A stretch of DNA of 64,000 bases from Chitinimonas sp036961565 (GTDB lineage Bacteria > Pseudomonadota > Gammaproteobacteria > Burkholderiales > Chitinimonadaceae): the NCBI RefSeq assembly GCF_036961565.1, contig NZ_JBAMDD010000004.1, forward strand, positions 62,001 to 126,000, written 5' to 3'. Numbering within the stretch: the first letter of the stretch is position 1; each line of letters opens with the position of its first letter. The position numbers were made by a program, and so were the translations under genes. The notes under the pieces were generated by a model. That model saw only the letters and a list, made by a program, of their open reading frames with translations. It was not told the origin of the DNA and did not search any database. Below are positions 52,526 to 60,370 of this stretch, piece by piece.

Positions 52526-53791
52526 ATGACCAGCGACACGCCCTCCCTGCTTGCCGATATGGCCCGCTACTCGCCCCAGCCCATGCTTGCGGTGGAGGCT
52601 GACAGCGGCAATATCGTGGAACTCAATCAACTGGCCCGCGACACCCTGGGCCTGGGTAGCGATACGCCTGCCCTGCGTGACCTGTTCGACAATCCCAGCC
52701 TGGCCCGTCAGTTCCTGCTGATTGCCCGCAACAACGGCTTTATCCGGCAGTTCGAGGCCCGCATGCGGTTGTCGGGCGGGCAGCGTGTCTGGATGCTATT
52801 GGCCGCCAGGCTGATGGAACTGGCTGGCCGCAACGTCCTGATCGTCAGCCTCACCGACATCCACGAACGCCGGCTGGTGGAAGAAGCCCTGCGCGAAAGC
52901 GAAACCCGCCATCGGCGGGTGCTGGAGACCGCCAACGAAGGCTACGCACTGTTCGACGCCCGCACCGGCGAGCTGCTGGACGTCAACCCTGCCCTGTGCG
53001 AGCTGCTGCTCTACCCACGTGACGAACTACTGCGCATGCAGCCCGAGGACGTGGTGACCGAAGACAGCATGATCACCCTGCAGTCACAACGCGAGCGCTG
53101 GAGCGGCTCACCCAACCGCAAGATAGAGCTGGGCATGCGCCGTGCCAGCGGCGAGCGCATCACGGTAGAAGTGAGCCTCGCCGCCATTTCTGACCAGGAT
53201 GGCCGGGTAACGTCAGTCTTTGCCATGATCAGTGACATCACCGCCCGCAAGCTCAGCGAAGAGCGGGTGCTCTACCTGGCCTTTTACGACACCCTCACCG
53301 CCCTGCCCAACCGCTTCCTGTTTACCGAGCATGTGGAACAAGCCCTGCGCCAGCGCGCCCGCAACAAGCGGCAGTTGGCCCTGATGTTTATTGACCTGGA
53401 CGATTTCAAGCAGGTCAACGACACCCTGGGCCATGATGCCGGCGATGAAATGCTCAAGATCGTGGCCAAACGACTGCTCAGTTGCGTGCGCAATACCGAT
53501 ACCGTCTCACGCCAGGGTGGTGACGAATTCATGGTACTGCTGGCCAATCTGGTGGATGCCCACGACGCCGTCACGGTGGCAGAGAAAATGCTGGCCGCCC
53601 TGGCCGAACCCATAGAACTGGAAGGCGGCAACCGCCTGATCAAGGCCAGCATAGGCATAGCCCTCTGCCCGGAGCATGGCGAAACCCTGGCCAAACTGAG
53701 GCGCCACGCCGACATTGCCATGTACCAGGCCAAATTCGGCGGCAAGCACCGCTACGCCATTTACGACGCCGAATCCGCGTCGGCAAACTAG
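52526..53791 (+). CDS. PAS-PAS-GGDEF diguanylate cyclase
   Basis: A cytoplasmic protein of 421 residues with no membrane segment. Two PAS-like domains (about 8-115 and 125-245) are followed by a GGDEF domain with an intact active site RQGGDEF (GGDEF at 331-335). An inhibitory I-site, RNTD, lies five residues upstream. It should make c-di-GMP from two GTP with product inhibition. Its output could act on the PilZ proteins at 2.6 and 19.1 kb. The ATG at 52526 has GCGGA upstream; a GTG 15 codons earlier is possible. Confidence 0.92.
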   Translation: MTSDTPSLLADMARYSPQPMLAVEADSGNIVELNQLARDTLGLGSDTPALRDLFDNPSLARQFLLIARNNGFIRQFEARMRLSGGQRVWMLLAARLMELAGRNVLIVSLTDIHERRLVEEALRESETRHRRVLETANEGYALFDARTGELLDVNPALCELLLYPRDELLRMQPEDVVTEDSMITLQSQRERWSGSPNRKIELGMRRASGERITVEVSLAAISDQDGRVTSVFAMISDITARKLSEERVLYLAFYDTLTALPNRFLFTEHVEQALRQRARNKRQLALMFIDLDDFKQVNDTLGHDAGDEMLKIVAKRLLSCVRNTDTVSRQGGDEFMVLLANLVDAHDAVTVAEKMLAALAEPIELEGGNRLIKASIGIALCPEHGETLAKLRRHADIAMYQAKFGGKHRYAIYDAESASAN

Positions 53792-53837
53792 CCGAGGTGG
53801 GAAACTCGATCCACGAACCAAGGCATTGCCCGCAGCA

Positions 53838-54374
53838 CTAGCCGATATGGGCGGGCGACTTCCGCGCCCTTTCGTAGCTCACCTGCACCAGGCCGGTATC
53901 AAAGGTCTGCACCGAGGTCAGCGTCAAGCGCCGGCTCGATTCCGTGCTGGGGAACAAAGGAATGCCCCCACCCAGTATCAACGGGTGGATGGAGACAATG
54001 AACTCATCGATCAGATCCCGCTCCAGGCAGGTCTTGATCAAGGCCGCACCGCCCACCAGCCACAGCTTGCCACCCGCCTCCAGCCTGAGCCTGGCCACGT
54101 AGTCGCCCACCGGCTCGCTCACCGCCTCCACGCCCTCGCCCATCCACGACAAAGGTCTGCTGGAAAACACCCAGGCACGCTTGCCTGGGTAGGGATAGTC
54201 GCCCACGCTCAATGCCTGATCGTAGGTACGCCTGCCCAGCAGTATTCCATCTACCGAATCATAGAAAGCCTGGTAGCCATAGTCCTGGTCGGTAAATAGC
54301 CAATCCACCCCGCCATCGGGGCGGGCAATATAGCCGTCCAGGCTAGAGGCAATGAACAACACGAGCTTGCGCAT
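53838..54374 (-). CDS. RibD C-terminal/DHFR-like reductase family protein
   Basis: A 178-residue protein of the YyaP/YwjB type with the DHFR-like fold: RKLVLFIASSLDGYIARPDG at the start, ILLGRRTYDQAL in the middle and LWLVGGAALIKTCLERDLID with the nucleotide-binding GG. It is a probable NADPH reductase of unknown substrate and not a true DHFR, which is encoded 1.5 kb upstream. An open stretch before the ATG at 54374 carries no family sequence. Confidence 0.85.
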   Translation of the reverse strand: MRKLVLFIASSLDGYIARPDGGVDWLFTDQDYGYQAFYDSVDGILLGRRTYDQALSVGDYPYPGKRAWVFSSRPLSWMGEGVEAVSEPVGDYVARLRLEAGGKLWLVGGAALIKTCLERDLIDEFIVSIHPLILGGGIPLFPSTESSRRLTLTSVQTFDTGLVQVSYERARKSPAHIG

Positions 54375-54561
54375 GGCAGCGTCCTGTTTTGTCGAAATCT
54401 GTATTGATTCTAGTTGTGGCCGCCGCCGCGAGTACGGACAATACGGCCCGCGCCGAATAACAACGACAGGGTGCGCCCAGCAATCGTAGTCCAAGGCCAA
54501 CACAGCCGGGAATACCAGTTTGCTAGAGCGCACCCGCATAGCAACAGGGAGTTACGCAGCC

Positions 54562-55476
54562 ATGCTGCTCGCGCTAAAGATAGAGGTAGACAGCCTTGCC
54601 GCCGCCCGGGACATCACCCCCCGGCTGGTAACGCTATTGCAGAGCTTGGACGCCAATGCCAGTTTCTTCTTCAACCTGGGGCCAGACCGCAGTGGCCAGG
54701 CAGACGGCCCACTGTTCCAGGTAGGCGAAACCCGCAAGCAGATACGCCGTAACCGCGCCCTGGGCGGCCCTCGCGGCGCCAGCAGGCTCTATGGCCGCTG
54801 GCTGCCCGCTCCGCAACTGCACAAGGCCGTGGCAAGCGCCATACAGGCCATACAACAGGCCGGCTATGAAACCGGCCTGCGCGGCTGGGACAGGGTCAAC
54901 TGGATCAAGCGCATCGCCACGGCCGACGAAGCCTGGGTGCGCAATGAACTGACCGCCGCCTTGCACGCCTACGAGAACCTGCTTGGCCAGCCCGCCCAAG
55001 CCATCGCCCTGCCTGGCTGGCGCACCAGCCGCCATGCCTTGCGGCAGCAGCAGCAGTTGGGCCTGCACTACGGCAGCGACTGCCGTGGCAGCAGTCCCTT
55101 TTTGCCGGTAGTGGATGGCGAGCCGATCAGGGTGCCCCAGTTACCCACCACCCTGCCCACCCTGGCCGAGCTGACAGGCGCCAACGAAATGGACGACCTG
55201 TCGACAGTAGACCAGTTGCTGGCGCTAACGGCGAGCCCGACACCGGCAGGCCATGTGTTCACCCTCAATGCCGATGCCGATGGCGGCAAACGTTTGCCGC
55301 TGTTGGAGCGCCTGCTTGCCGCCTGGCGCGAACAAGGCCAGCAATTTGCCTCGCTGGCGCAGTTGCACGCCACGCTGGACATCAACAAACTGCCCTGGCA
55401 CAGCCTGGAACAACGTAGCTGGCCTGGCTATAGCGGCATGCTGGCCGTGCAGGGGCCGGCTTTCCCACGCGGCTAG
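54562..55476 (+). CDS. ArnD-like polysaccharide deacetylase homologue lacking metal-binding histidines
   Basis: A 304-residue protein that aligns by eye along E. coli ArnD, which deformylates undecaprenyl-linked 4-formamido-arabinose. Shared stretches: LKIEVDSLAAAR (5-16), ASFFFNLGPDRSG (33-45), PGWRTSR and HYGSDCRGSSPF. The NodB-fold ligands are changed. The ArnD HAWDHH motif is RGWDRV here (Arg107, Arg111), and the later TIHAE His is Asn236. The DVD motif is EVD. Classical metal-dependent deacetylation seems unlikely. No other arn genes are present. A GGGAG ribosome site precedes the ATG. Confidence 0.75.
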   Translation: MLLALKIEVDSLAAARDITPRLVTLLQSLDANASFFFNLGPDRSGQADGPLFQVGETRKQIRRNRALGGPRGASRLYGRWLPAPQLHKAVASAIQAIQQAGYETGLRGWDRVNWIKRIATADEAWVRNELTAALHAYENLLGQPAQAIALPGWRTSRHALRQQQQLGLHYGSDCRGSSPFLPVVDGEPIRVPQLPTTLPTLAELTGANEMDDLSTVDQLLALTASPTPAGHVFTLNADADGGKRLPLLERLLAAWREQGQQFASLAQLHATLDINKLPWHSLEQRSWPGYSGMLAVQGPAFPRG

Positions 55477-55662
55477 GGCTTGCGCCAACGAGGGCGGAGC
55501 ATGGACGCACAGGAGAGCCTGCCGGTTCAGCCGGCCCTGGCACCATCCAAGCCCATCACCAGCAACGCATGCCTTGTGTCCATAACCGCCCCATACCCCA
55601 TAAGGGTAGCTGGCATCGCACTTGCTTAGTCTCCGATACGCCTCAACGCCGGAGCAGCCAGC

Positions 55663-56094
55663 ATGACTACCGCCCTCGCCTACCACGAGCCCCTCGCCCA
55701 ACTTCTCATCCACGCTCCCCAGCAACCACAGCGCCGCCTGCCCGGCCCCCTGCCGCTGGGCTTCCCCGAGGTGTTCCGCAGGCGACTCTTGCAACTGGCC
55801 AGCGACCCCAGCATCTCCGACGCGGTCTTCCAGCGCCTCTACTTCGACCTTATCCTCTGCCCCCAACTGCATGCCAGCCTGCGCCGCATGCACCCCCAGG
55901 GCGTAGGCGCCAGCGATCAGCCGGCCAGCGCAACCATCTTCCTGGAACCCGATTTCTCCTGGCAGCGCCACATAGACGACCGCTTGAGCCAACGCTGGCG
56001 CGAATGCCTGCTGCGTCATAGCGACGGCACCGGGCTGGACGAATCGCTGGCGCTGCTGTCGAGCTTCCGGGTACTAGCCGAGCACCTGTACTGA
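55663..56094 (+). CDS. Hypothetical protein
   Basis: A 143-residue soluble protein, rich in Leu, Arg and His, with a helical middle (VFRRRLLQLASDPSISDAVF, LYFDLILCPQLHASLRRM). It has no family I recognise. A GGAG lies 8 bases before the ATG, and the amino-acid mix fits a real protein better than the antisense frame. It lies between the ArnD-like gene and the tRNA. Confidence 0.55.
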   Translation: MTTALAYHEPLAQLLIHAPQQPQRRLPGPLPLGFPEVFRRRLLQLASDPSISDAVFQRLYFDLILCPQLHASLRRMHPQGVGASDQPASATIFLEPDFSWQRHIDDRLSQRWRECLLRHSDGTGLDESLALLSSFRVLAEHLY

Positions 56095-56231
56095 TAAGGC
56101 ATGCCGCCCCGGTAGCGCATACACACTCCCACACTCACGAAAGTTTGTGTTAATCTGCGCGCCCGTCTCGCAACGAGGGCGCCCAGGCCATAGGCCAACA
56201 GCAGCTCACGTCGCCCAGACACCCGGTTTCC

Positions 56232-56308
56232 GGGCCTGTAGCTCAGTTGGTTAGAGCAGAGGACTCATAATCCTTTGGTCCACGGTTCAAGTCCGTGCGG
56301 GCCCACCA
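56232..56308 (+). tRNA. tRNA with anticodon CAU, probably tRNA-Ile2
   Basis: A 77-base cloverleaf with encoded CCA. The anticodon loop CTCATAA is flanked by GAGGA/TCCTT. CAU can be elongator Met or, after lysidine modification, Ile. The acceptor pairs C4-G69 and C5-G68 and the CTTTGGTC/GGTTCAAGTCC body resemble E. coli tRNA-Ile2 more than tRNA-Met. Its 3' end is duplicated at 57434-57455, marking an integration site. Confidence 0.9.
56287..56308 (+). repeat. attL: 3' end of the tRNA gene
   Basis: 22-base core from the T-arm to CCA. It differs from attR only at two positions (GG here, AA there). Confidence 0.75.
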
Positions 56309-56311
56309 AAA

Positions 56312-56344
56312 AAACAGGGAGTTAGCGATGCTAACTCCCTGTTT
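56312..56344 (+). terminator. Terminator directly after the tRNA
   Basis: A 15-bp perfect stem (56312-56326 with 56330-56344) with a GAT loop and a final TTT. It lies inside the integrated segment, so it was probably brought by the element and replaced the original terminator now found after attR. Confidence 0.8.
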
Positions 56345-56347
56345 GAC

Positions 56348-56378
56348 TTTCAACTGTCAACCCTTTCAACTGTCAACC
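56348..56378. repeat. Two 15-bp direct repeats beside attL
   Basis: TTTCAACTGTCAACC at 56348-56362 and again at 56364-56378, with a partial third copy (GTCAACC) at 56383. Repeats of this kind next to an att core are typical of integrase arm-type binding sites. Confidence 0.6.
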
Positions 56379-56632
56379 AGTCGTCAACCGCAATAGCGGG
56401 TTCAATACGCTGGCCTCGTTCAGATGCTCTGGCACAAGGTGCGCATCGTCAGGATGCGCTGAAGCGCGAGGAAGTTGCCGCCGTTCATCATCAAATGACT
56501 CGCCAACGTGTGGCGCAACACATGGGTCAATTGCCCAGCGGTTAGTTCGATCTCAGATTGCTCAACACCTTCGCGGAACGCTGAATAGCCTAATGCGAAA
56601 AGCCGCTTCGCCGGCTGCCCCGTGCAGACCAA
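56373..56632 (-). pseudogene. Tyrosine integrase, C-terminal remnant with a frame disruption
   Basis: The minus strand encodes LTHVLRHTLASHLMMNGG, the box containing the His-x-x-Arg of tyrosine recombinases, followed by QRIL. The usual GHSTI...MRYAH segment is then missing. After a small deletion/frame change near 56440 the neighbouring frame reads AHLVPEHLNEASVLNPL up to a stop at 56373, the normal integrase ending with the catalytic Tyr lost. The N-terminal and core domains are absent. It is related to P2-type phage integrases and non-functional. Confidence 0.85.
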
Positions 56633-56667
56633 TGCGGCGTTTTGCAGTTGCGGGCCGCTCGAAGAAC

Positions 56668-56694
56668 TCCTTACTTTGTGGTTAAATGTAAGGA
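56668..56694 (+). promoter_or_regulatory. Inverted-repeat operator candidate of vapBC
   Basis: TCCTTAC (56668-56674) and GTAAGGA (56688-56694), perfect 7-bp arms with centres 20 bases apart (two helical turns). It lies just upstream of the antitoxin ribosome site, where AbrB-type antitoxins bind. Confidence 0.55.
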
Positions 56695-56709
56695 ACCAAG
56701 GAGCTCACC

Positions 56710-56952
56710 ATGGCAACTGCTACATTAACCACCAAAGGCCAGGTCACCATTCCCGCTGCAGTTCGGGGTGCGCTGGGCCTGCATGCTGGCGACCGGGTCG
56801 ATTTCGTCGAGCTGGAAAAGGGGCAATTCGCCATCGTTGCTGCCACCAAGTCGGTGGGCGACCTCAAGGGCTTGCTCAACAAGCCAACAAAGCCCGTATC
56901 AATTGAAGACATGAACGAAGCTATCGCACTCAAGGGCGCAGGCTTGGCATGA
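56710..56952 (+). CDS. vapB: AbrB/MazE-fold antitoxin (VapB type)
   Basis: An 80-residue antitoxin with a SpoVT/AbrB swapped-hairpin DNA-binding domain (TLTTKGQVTIPAAVRGALGL; GDRVDFVELEKGQFAI) and a C-terminal toxin-binding tail (SIEDMNEAIALKGAGLA). A GGAG ribosome site lies upstream. It overlaps the toxin gene by four bases (ATGA), the common coupling in toxin-antitoxin pairs. It probably represses its own operon through the inverted repeat upstream. Confidence 0.92.
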   Translation: MATATLTTKGQVTIPAAVRGALGLHAGDRVDFVELEKGQFAIVAATKSVGDLKGLLNKPTKPVSIEDMNEAIALKGAGLA

Positions 56953-57347
56953 TCGGTATCGACACCAACGTACTTGTTCGCCACATTGCGCAAGACGATC
57001 CGGTGCAATCACTGCAAGCCTCCTCGTTCTTCCAGACTTTGACACCAGCAGCGCCTGGCTTCATCAGCCTAATCGTGCTGGTAGAAGCCGTTTGGGTAAT
57101 GCAACGCTCATACAAGGCTGATCGGGCGCAACTGGCCGAAATTCTCGATACCTTACTGCGTACGAAAGAGCTGGTCGTTCAGCATGCTGATGTCGCTTGG
57201 AGGGCCTTGTATCGCTACTCGAACAGCAAAGCTGACTTTGCGGACTGTCTGATCGAATGCCTGGCCAACGATGCCGGCTGCAAGAAGACGGTGACCTTCG
57301 ACGTCGGCGCGAAGAATCATGCGGGAATGATCTTGCTCGGCGCTTAG
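56949..57347 (+). CDS. vapC: PIN-domain ribonuclease toxin (VapC type)
   Basis: A 132-residue PIN-domain endoribonuclease. The acidic active site is complete: Asp5 (IGIDTNVLVR), Glu46 (LIVLVEAVWV), Asp96/Asp99 (SKADFADCLI) and Asp118 (VTFDVGAK). VapC toxins usually cut tRNA or rRNA; the target here is unknown. The frame is intact while the adjacent integrase is broken, suggesting selection or recent activity of the addiction module. Confidence 0.92.
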   Translation: MIGIDTNVLVRHIAQDDPVQSLQASSFFQTLTPAAPGFISLIVLVEAVWVMQRSYKADRAQLAEILDTLLRTKELVVQHADVAWRALYRYSNSKADFADCLIECLANDAGCKKTVTFDVGAKNHAGMILLGA

Positions 57348-57433
57348 TTGCATGTAGCTTTGCACTTATCGGGCTAAGCCATCTTAGTGCCAACGCCGCT
57401 GGCGGACAATGGCAATCAAGGCGCTTCAAAGAC

Positions 57434-57455
57434 TCAAGTCCGTGCGAACCCACCA
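57434..57455 (+). repeat. attR: duplicated tRNA 3' end
   Basis: Matches attL at 20 of 22 bases, ending in CCCACCA. It is not preceded by the rest of a tRNA, so it is a site scar and not a gene. Confidence 0.75.
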
Positions 57456-57462
57456 GCAATAT

Positions 57463-57496
57463 ACAAAGGCCTGTGTCTTGCGACACAGGCCTTTGT
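57463..57496. terminator. Terminator beyond attR, likely the original tRNA terminator
   Basis: A 15-bp perfect stem (57463-57477 with 57482-57496) with a TTGC loop. On the plus strand it follows attR at the distance expected after the tRNA before insertion. On the minus strand it can end the acetyltransferase transcript. Confidence 0.75.
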
Positions 57497-57529
57497 CATG
57501 CCTACCGCTCCCTATCTGCAAACACTGCA

Positions 57530-58096
57530 TCAAGCTGCCGCAGCAGAGCACGCCTCCCCGACCGCAAGCCTGCTATCCGGCGCATGGCATTCAAAATGCA
57601 GCAAGTCATGCCAGACGCCATTCAGCAGCATGCTGCGACGCGCCCGCCCGAACTCGGTAAAACCGTTGCGCTCCAGCACCTTGATGGAGCCCTGGTTATC
57701 CGGCCGCACAATCGCCTCTATGCGGTACAGGCCCAGCCGTTGGAAGGCCTCCTCCAGCACCAGCGCAACCGCCTGCGAGGCATAGCCCCTGCCGCCACAG
57801 TCCTGCCCTATCCGATAGCCTAGCGAGGCCTTGTTGTAATAGGGGCGCGCCACACCCGTAAGGTTGACCCGCCCAACCAGGGTGTCCCCTGCACGGATCA
57901 GGTACTGATAGGCGCGATCCTGGCTACGTTCCTGTATTGCAGTCGCGATGGCCTGGCGAACCTGCTCAAGGTCATAGTAAGCCGGGTCGCGTGCATTGAT
58001 CCAGCCTTCAAAATAGGCACGGTTGGTCAGCTCGAAGTCCAACAGCGATTCGGCATCGGCCAATGTGGGTGGGGATAGGTGCAAGGCGGTGGTCAT
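57530..58096 (-). CDS. GNAT family N-acetyltransferase (RimJ/RimL-like)
   Basis: A 188-residue acetyl-CoA-dependent acetyltransferase. It shows the RimJ/L pattern: LSPPTLADAESLLDFELTNR, GRVNLTGVARPYYNKASLGYR (partly given), the acetyl-CoA loop GQDCGGRGYASQAVAL and the C-terminal VLERNGFTEFGRARR. Relatives modify ribosomal-protein N-termini or small amines; the substrate here is unknown. It lies just outside the integrated element. Confidence 0.88.
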   Translation of the reverse strand: MTTALHLSPPTLADAESLLDFELTNRAYFEGWINARDPAYYDLEQVRQAIATAIQERSQDRAYQYLIRAGDTLVGRVNLTGVARPYYNKASLGYRIGQDCGGRGYASQAVALVLEEAFQRLGLYRIEAIVRPDNQGSIKVLERNGFTEFGRARRSMLLNGVWHDLLHFECHAPDSRLAVGEACSAAAA

Positions 58097-58265
58097 GGGG
58101 GGTGTCCATCTCGAAAGAACAACTTTGTCAGGCTAAGGGTTGGCCACCTCAATGGCGATGCAGGCGGTAAGCATGGCGCTGGGCAGCTTGCTTCTCCTGC
58201 TACGCAAGATACTCGGCAAAGCGGTGAGTGGGTAACGCAGTGTCTCGCTCTACCTACCCATCGGT

Positions 58266-58271
58266 TATAAT
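58266..58271 (+). promoter_or_regulatory. -10 element of yjdM
   Basis: Perfect TATAAT, 37 bases before the ATG. The region 17 bases upstream (TCTCGC) is a poor -35. Confidence 0.45.
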
Positions 58272-58308
58272 GATGCGCTTGCATATCACCTTCTGTGAAA
58301 GTCCACCC

Positions 58309-58653
58309 ATGTCCAAGCTACCCGCCTGTCCACTCTGTACCCTGGAAAATACCTACCCGGATGGCGACAACTATGTCTGTGCCGATTGCGGTCATGAATG
58401 GGCCCAGCAGGCGGCAGCCCAGGCAGACGATGGGGATGGCGCAGTCATCAGAGACGCCAATGGCAATGTGCTGCAGGATGGCGATGCGGTGGTGCTGATC
58501 AAGGACCTGAAGGTCAAGGGCTCCTCCATCACCCTCAAGCAAGGTAGCAAGGTCAAGAGCATCCGCCTGGTCAGCGGGGGCGATCACGAGGTGGATTGCC
58601 GCATGGATGCAGGCAACTTCATGCTCAAGGCCTGCTTCCTCAAGAAGGCCTGA
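58309..58653 (+). CDS. yjdM: YjdM/PhnA zinc-ribbon protein
   Basis: A 114-residue protein with an N-terminal zinc ribbon (CPLC...CADC at about 8-11 and 25-28) and the compact C-terminal domain with DGDAVVLIKDLKVKGSS, VDCRMDAGNFMLKACFLKK. It matches E. coli YjdM (formerly PhnA). Despite the old name, a phosphonate role is not supported; the function is unclear. It is followed by a strong terminator. Confidence 0.93.
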   Translation: MSKLPACPLCTLENTYPDGDNYVCADCGHEWAQQAAAQADDGDGAVIRDANGNVLQDGDAVVLIKDLKVKGSSITLKQGSKVKSIRLVSGGDHEVDCRMDAGNFMLKACFLKKA

Positions 58654-58671
58654 GCCTGACCACCCTACGGC

Positions 58672-58703
58672 AAAGCCCGGCCCCGCACTGCGGGCCGGGC
58701 TTT
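58672..58703. terminator. Bidirectional terminator between yjdM and the GMC gene
   Basis: A perfect 12-bp stem AAAGCCCGGCCC/GGGCCGGGCTTT with an 8-base loop, A-run and T-run at the ends. It serves both convergent genes. Confidence 0.85.
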
Positions 58704-58747
58704 GTCCAGAGTGGTGCCCTCTACATGGGCATCGCGCTATAGCGCAG

Positions 58748-60370
58748 TCAAACCGGCCAGACAATATCCTTGCCCGTCAGCGTCTTGGCCAGGCTGCTGG
58801 CATTGCGCGCCGCCAGGCCGTAGATGGAGAGCTGCGGGTTGGCGCCGATGGAGGTCGGGAACACCGAGCCATCCATCACATAGAGGTTGTCCAGGTTAAA
58901 GAAGCGGCCGTAGCCGTCCACCACACCTTGCTCCGCCTTGCTGGCCATGGCTGCCCCACCCATGACATGGGCCGATACCACCTTGGCGCGCAACACCTCA
59001 AGCGGCAGCGACTGGATGGCCGCCTTGGCCTCGGCCCAGCTGGAGTACCCGCCGCCCGGCACATCCTCGTGTATGGGCATGACGCGGGTTGCGCCAGCGG
59101 CGAACTGCAGTTCGGCCATGGTCAGGTAAGCGTGCCGCATGCCACGCCAGACGTAGTCGCTGATGGGGTAATCCAGCAACGGCGTGCCATCTGCCTTCAG
59201 GCTCACGCTACCGCCACGGCTGTCTTCGTGGAAGCCATCACGCATCAATGCCAGCACCACCTGCAGCCGGTCGAAATGCTGCATCAGCTGGCGGTGCTTT
59301 TCACCAAAGCCACTCATGGTGATGGCGGTGAGCACCGGGTGCAGCGGCGGCACCTCCAGCTTGTAGCCCATGGGGCCATCGGGCGAGAAGGCGTCGATGA
59401 AGTGGTCGGAATAGATGCTTTGCGGCGCGCCCTGCCAGCCTTCTACCTTGAAGGGCATCAAGGCGCCCGAGACATTGACCGGATGCAGAAAGGTACGCTT
59501 ACCAATAAGACCATGCGGGTCGGACAGGTCCGAGCGCAGCATCAGCGCTGGCGTATTGATGGCACCGCCGGCCAGCAGCACCGTCTTGGCCTTGATGGTG
59601 ACCTTGATGCCAACCGGTTCCAGGCCGCTATGGTTCATCGCCATGCCTTCCACGCCTACCGCCTTGCCTCCCTCCTGCAGTACCCGCTCGGCCCGCAGGT
59701 GGGTCAGCAGCGTGGCGCCACGGTCCAGCGCAGTCGGCACGGTGGTAATCAGCATGCTCTGCTTGGCGTTGGCTGGACAGCCCATACCGCAATAGCCCAG
59801 GTTGAGGCAAGCCTTCACGTTGCGGCGTATCTTGGACCAATGGATGCCAGCGCGGTCGGCTCCGCTCATCAGCACCTGGTTATTGACGTTGGGTTCCACA
59901 TTCCAGTCGATCACGCTCAGCCGCTTCTCGGCTTTGCCAAACCAGCTGGCCATGTTCTCCACCGTCATGTCGTCGAGGCCATAATGATCGCGCCAGAACG
60001 CCAGGGTGGTGGGCGGCGTACGGAAGCTCGACGTCCAGTTCACCGTGGTAGAGCCCCCCACGGTACGTCCTTGCAAGATGGTGATGCCCTTGTCCTTGGT
60101 CTGCCTCCCGGCGGACTCCTGGTACAACGTGGGATAGGCTTCGGCTTCCTTCAGGTTGAAGTGCTTGGAGGCATAGCGCAGCTCGCCCTCTTCCAGCATC
60201 ACCACCTTCAGCCCAGCCAGGCTCAATATCTCGGCCGCCACCCCGCCGCCCGCCCCGGTGCCGACGATCACCACGTCGGCCTCCAGCGTCTGGTCGCGCA
60301 TAAAGGTGGCCGCGTCGCGTACATCCCACTTACCGGATGCCAATCCCTCGGCAATAACGTCTTTAGGCAT
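58748..60370 (-). CDS. GMC-family FAD oxidoreductase
   Basis: A 540-residue flavoprotein, probable alcohol dehydrogenase/oxidase. The FAD motif VVIVGTGAGGGVAAEIL lies at 33-49. The second GMC region includes ILQGRTVGGSTTVNW. The C-terminal catalytic region carries SAHVMGGAAMAS and GSVFPTSIGANPQLSIYGLAAR. The sequence NLGYCGMGCPANAKQSML is a Cys-rich loop as in long-chain alcohol oxidases. It overlaps the Tat-signal gene by eight bases. In related pairs a small Tat protein escorts the GMC subunit to the periplasm. Confidence 0.9.
   Translation of the reverse strand: MPKDVIAEGLASGKWDVRDAATFMRDQTLEADVVIVGTGAGGGVAAEILSLAGLKVVMLEEGELRYASKHFNLKEAEAYPTLYQESAGRQTKDKGITILQGRTVGGSTTVNWTSSFRTPPTTLAFWRDHYGLDDMTVENMASWFGKAEKRLSVIDWNVEPNVNNQVLMSGADRAGIHWSKIRRNVKACLNLGYCGMGCPANAKQSMLITTVPTALDRGATLLTHLRAERVLQEGGKAVGVEGMAMNHSGLEPVGIKVTIKAKTVLLAGGAINTPALMLRSDLSDPHGLIGKRTFLHPVNVSGALMPFKVEGWQGAPQSIYSDHFIDAFSPDGPMGYKLEVPPLHPVLTAITMSGFGEKHRQLMQHFDRLQVVLALMRDGFHEDSRGGSVSLKADGTPLLDYPISDYVWRGMRHAYLTMAELQFAAGATRVMPIHEDVPGGGYSSWAEAKAAIQSLPLEVLRAKVVSAHVMGGAAMASKAEQGVVDGYGRFFNLDNLYVMDGSVFPTSIGANPQLSIYGLAARNASSLAKTLTGKDIVWPV

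Larger units (their letters stand above)
56287..57455. mobile_element. Decayed integrative element in the tRNA gene
   Basis: The 22-base tRNA 3' end (56287-56308) is repeated at 57434-57455 with 20 matches. Between the copies lie 15-bp direct repeats, a broken tyrosine integrase and a toxin-antitoxin pair, all within about 1.15 kb that is visibly less GC-rich than its surroundings. The layout is attL, integrase remnant, vapBC, attR. Confidence 0.8.

Noticed and set aside
55225..56019. 265-codon open frame on the minus strand
   Set aside because: It runs antisense across the end of the ArnD-like gene and the whole hypothetical gene. Its sequence is rich in Gly, Gln and Ala as in shadow frames of GC-rich DNA, and no domain is visible.
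57434..57455. Second tRNA gene
   Set aside because: Only the last 22 bases match a tRNA. There is no acceptor 5' strand, D-arm or anticodon, so it is an attachment-site scar.
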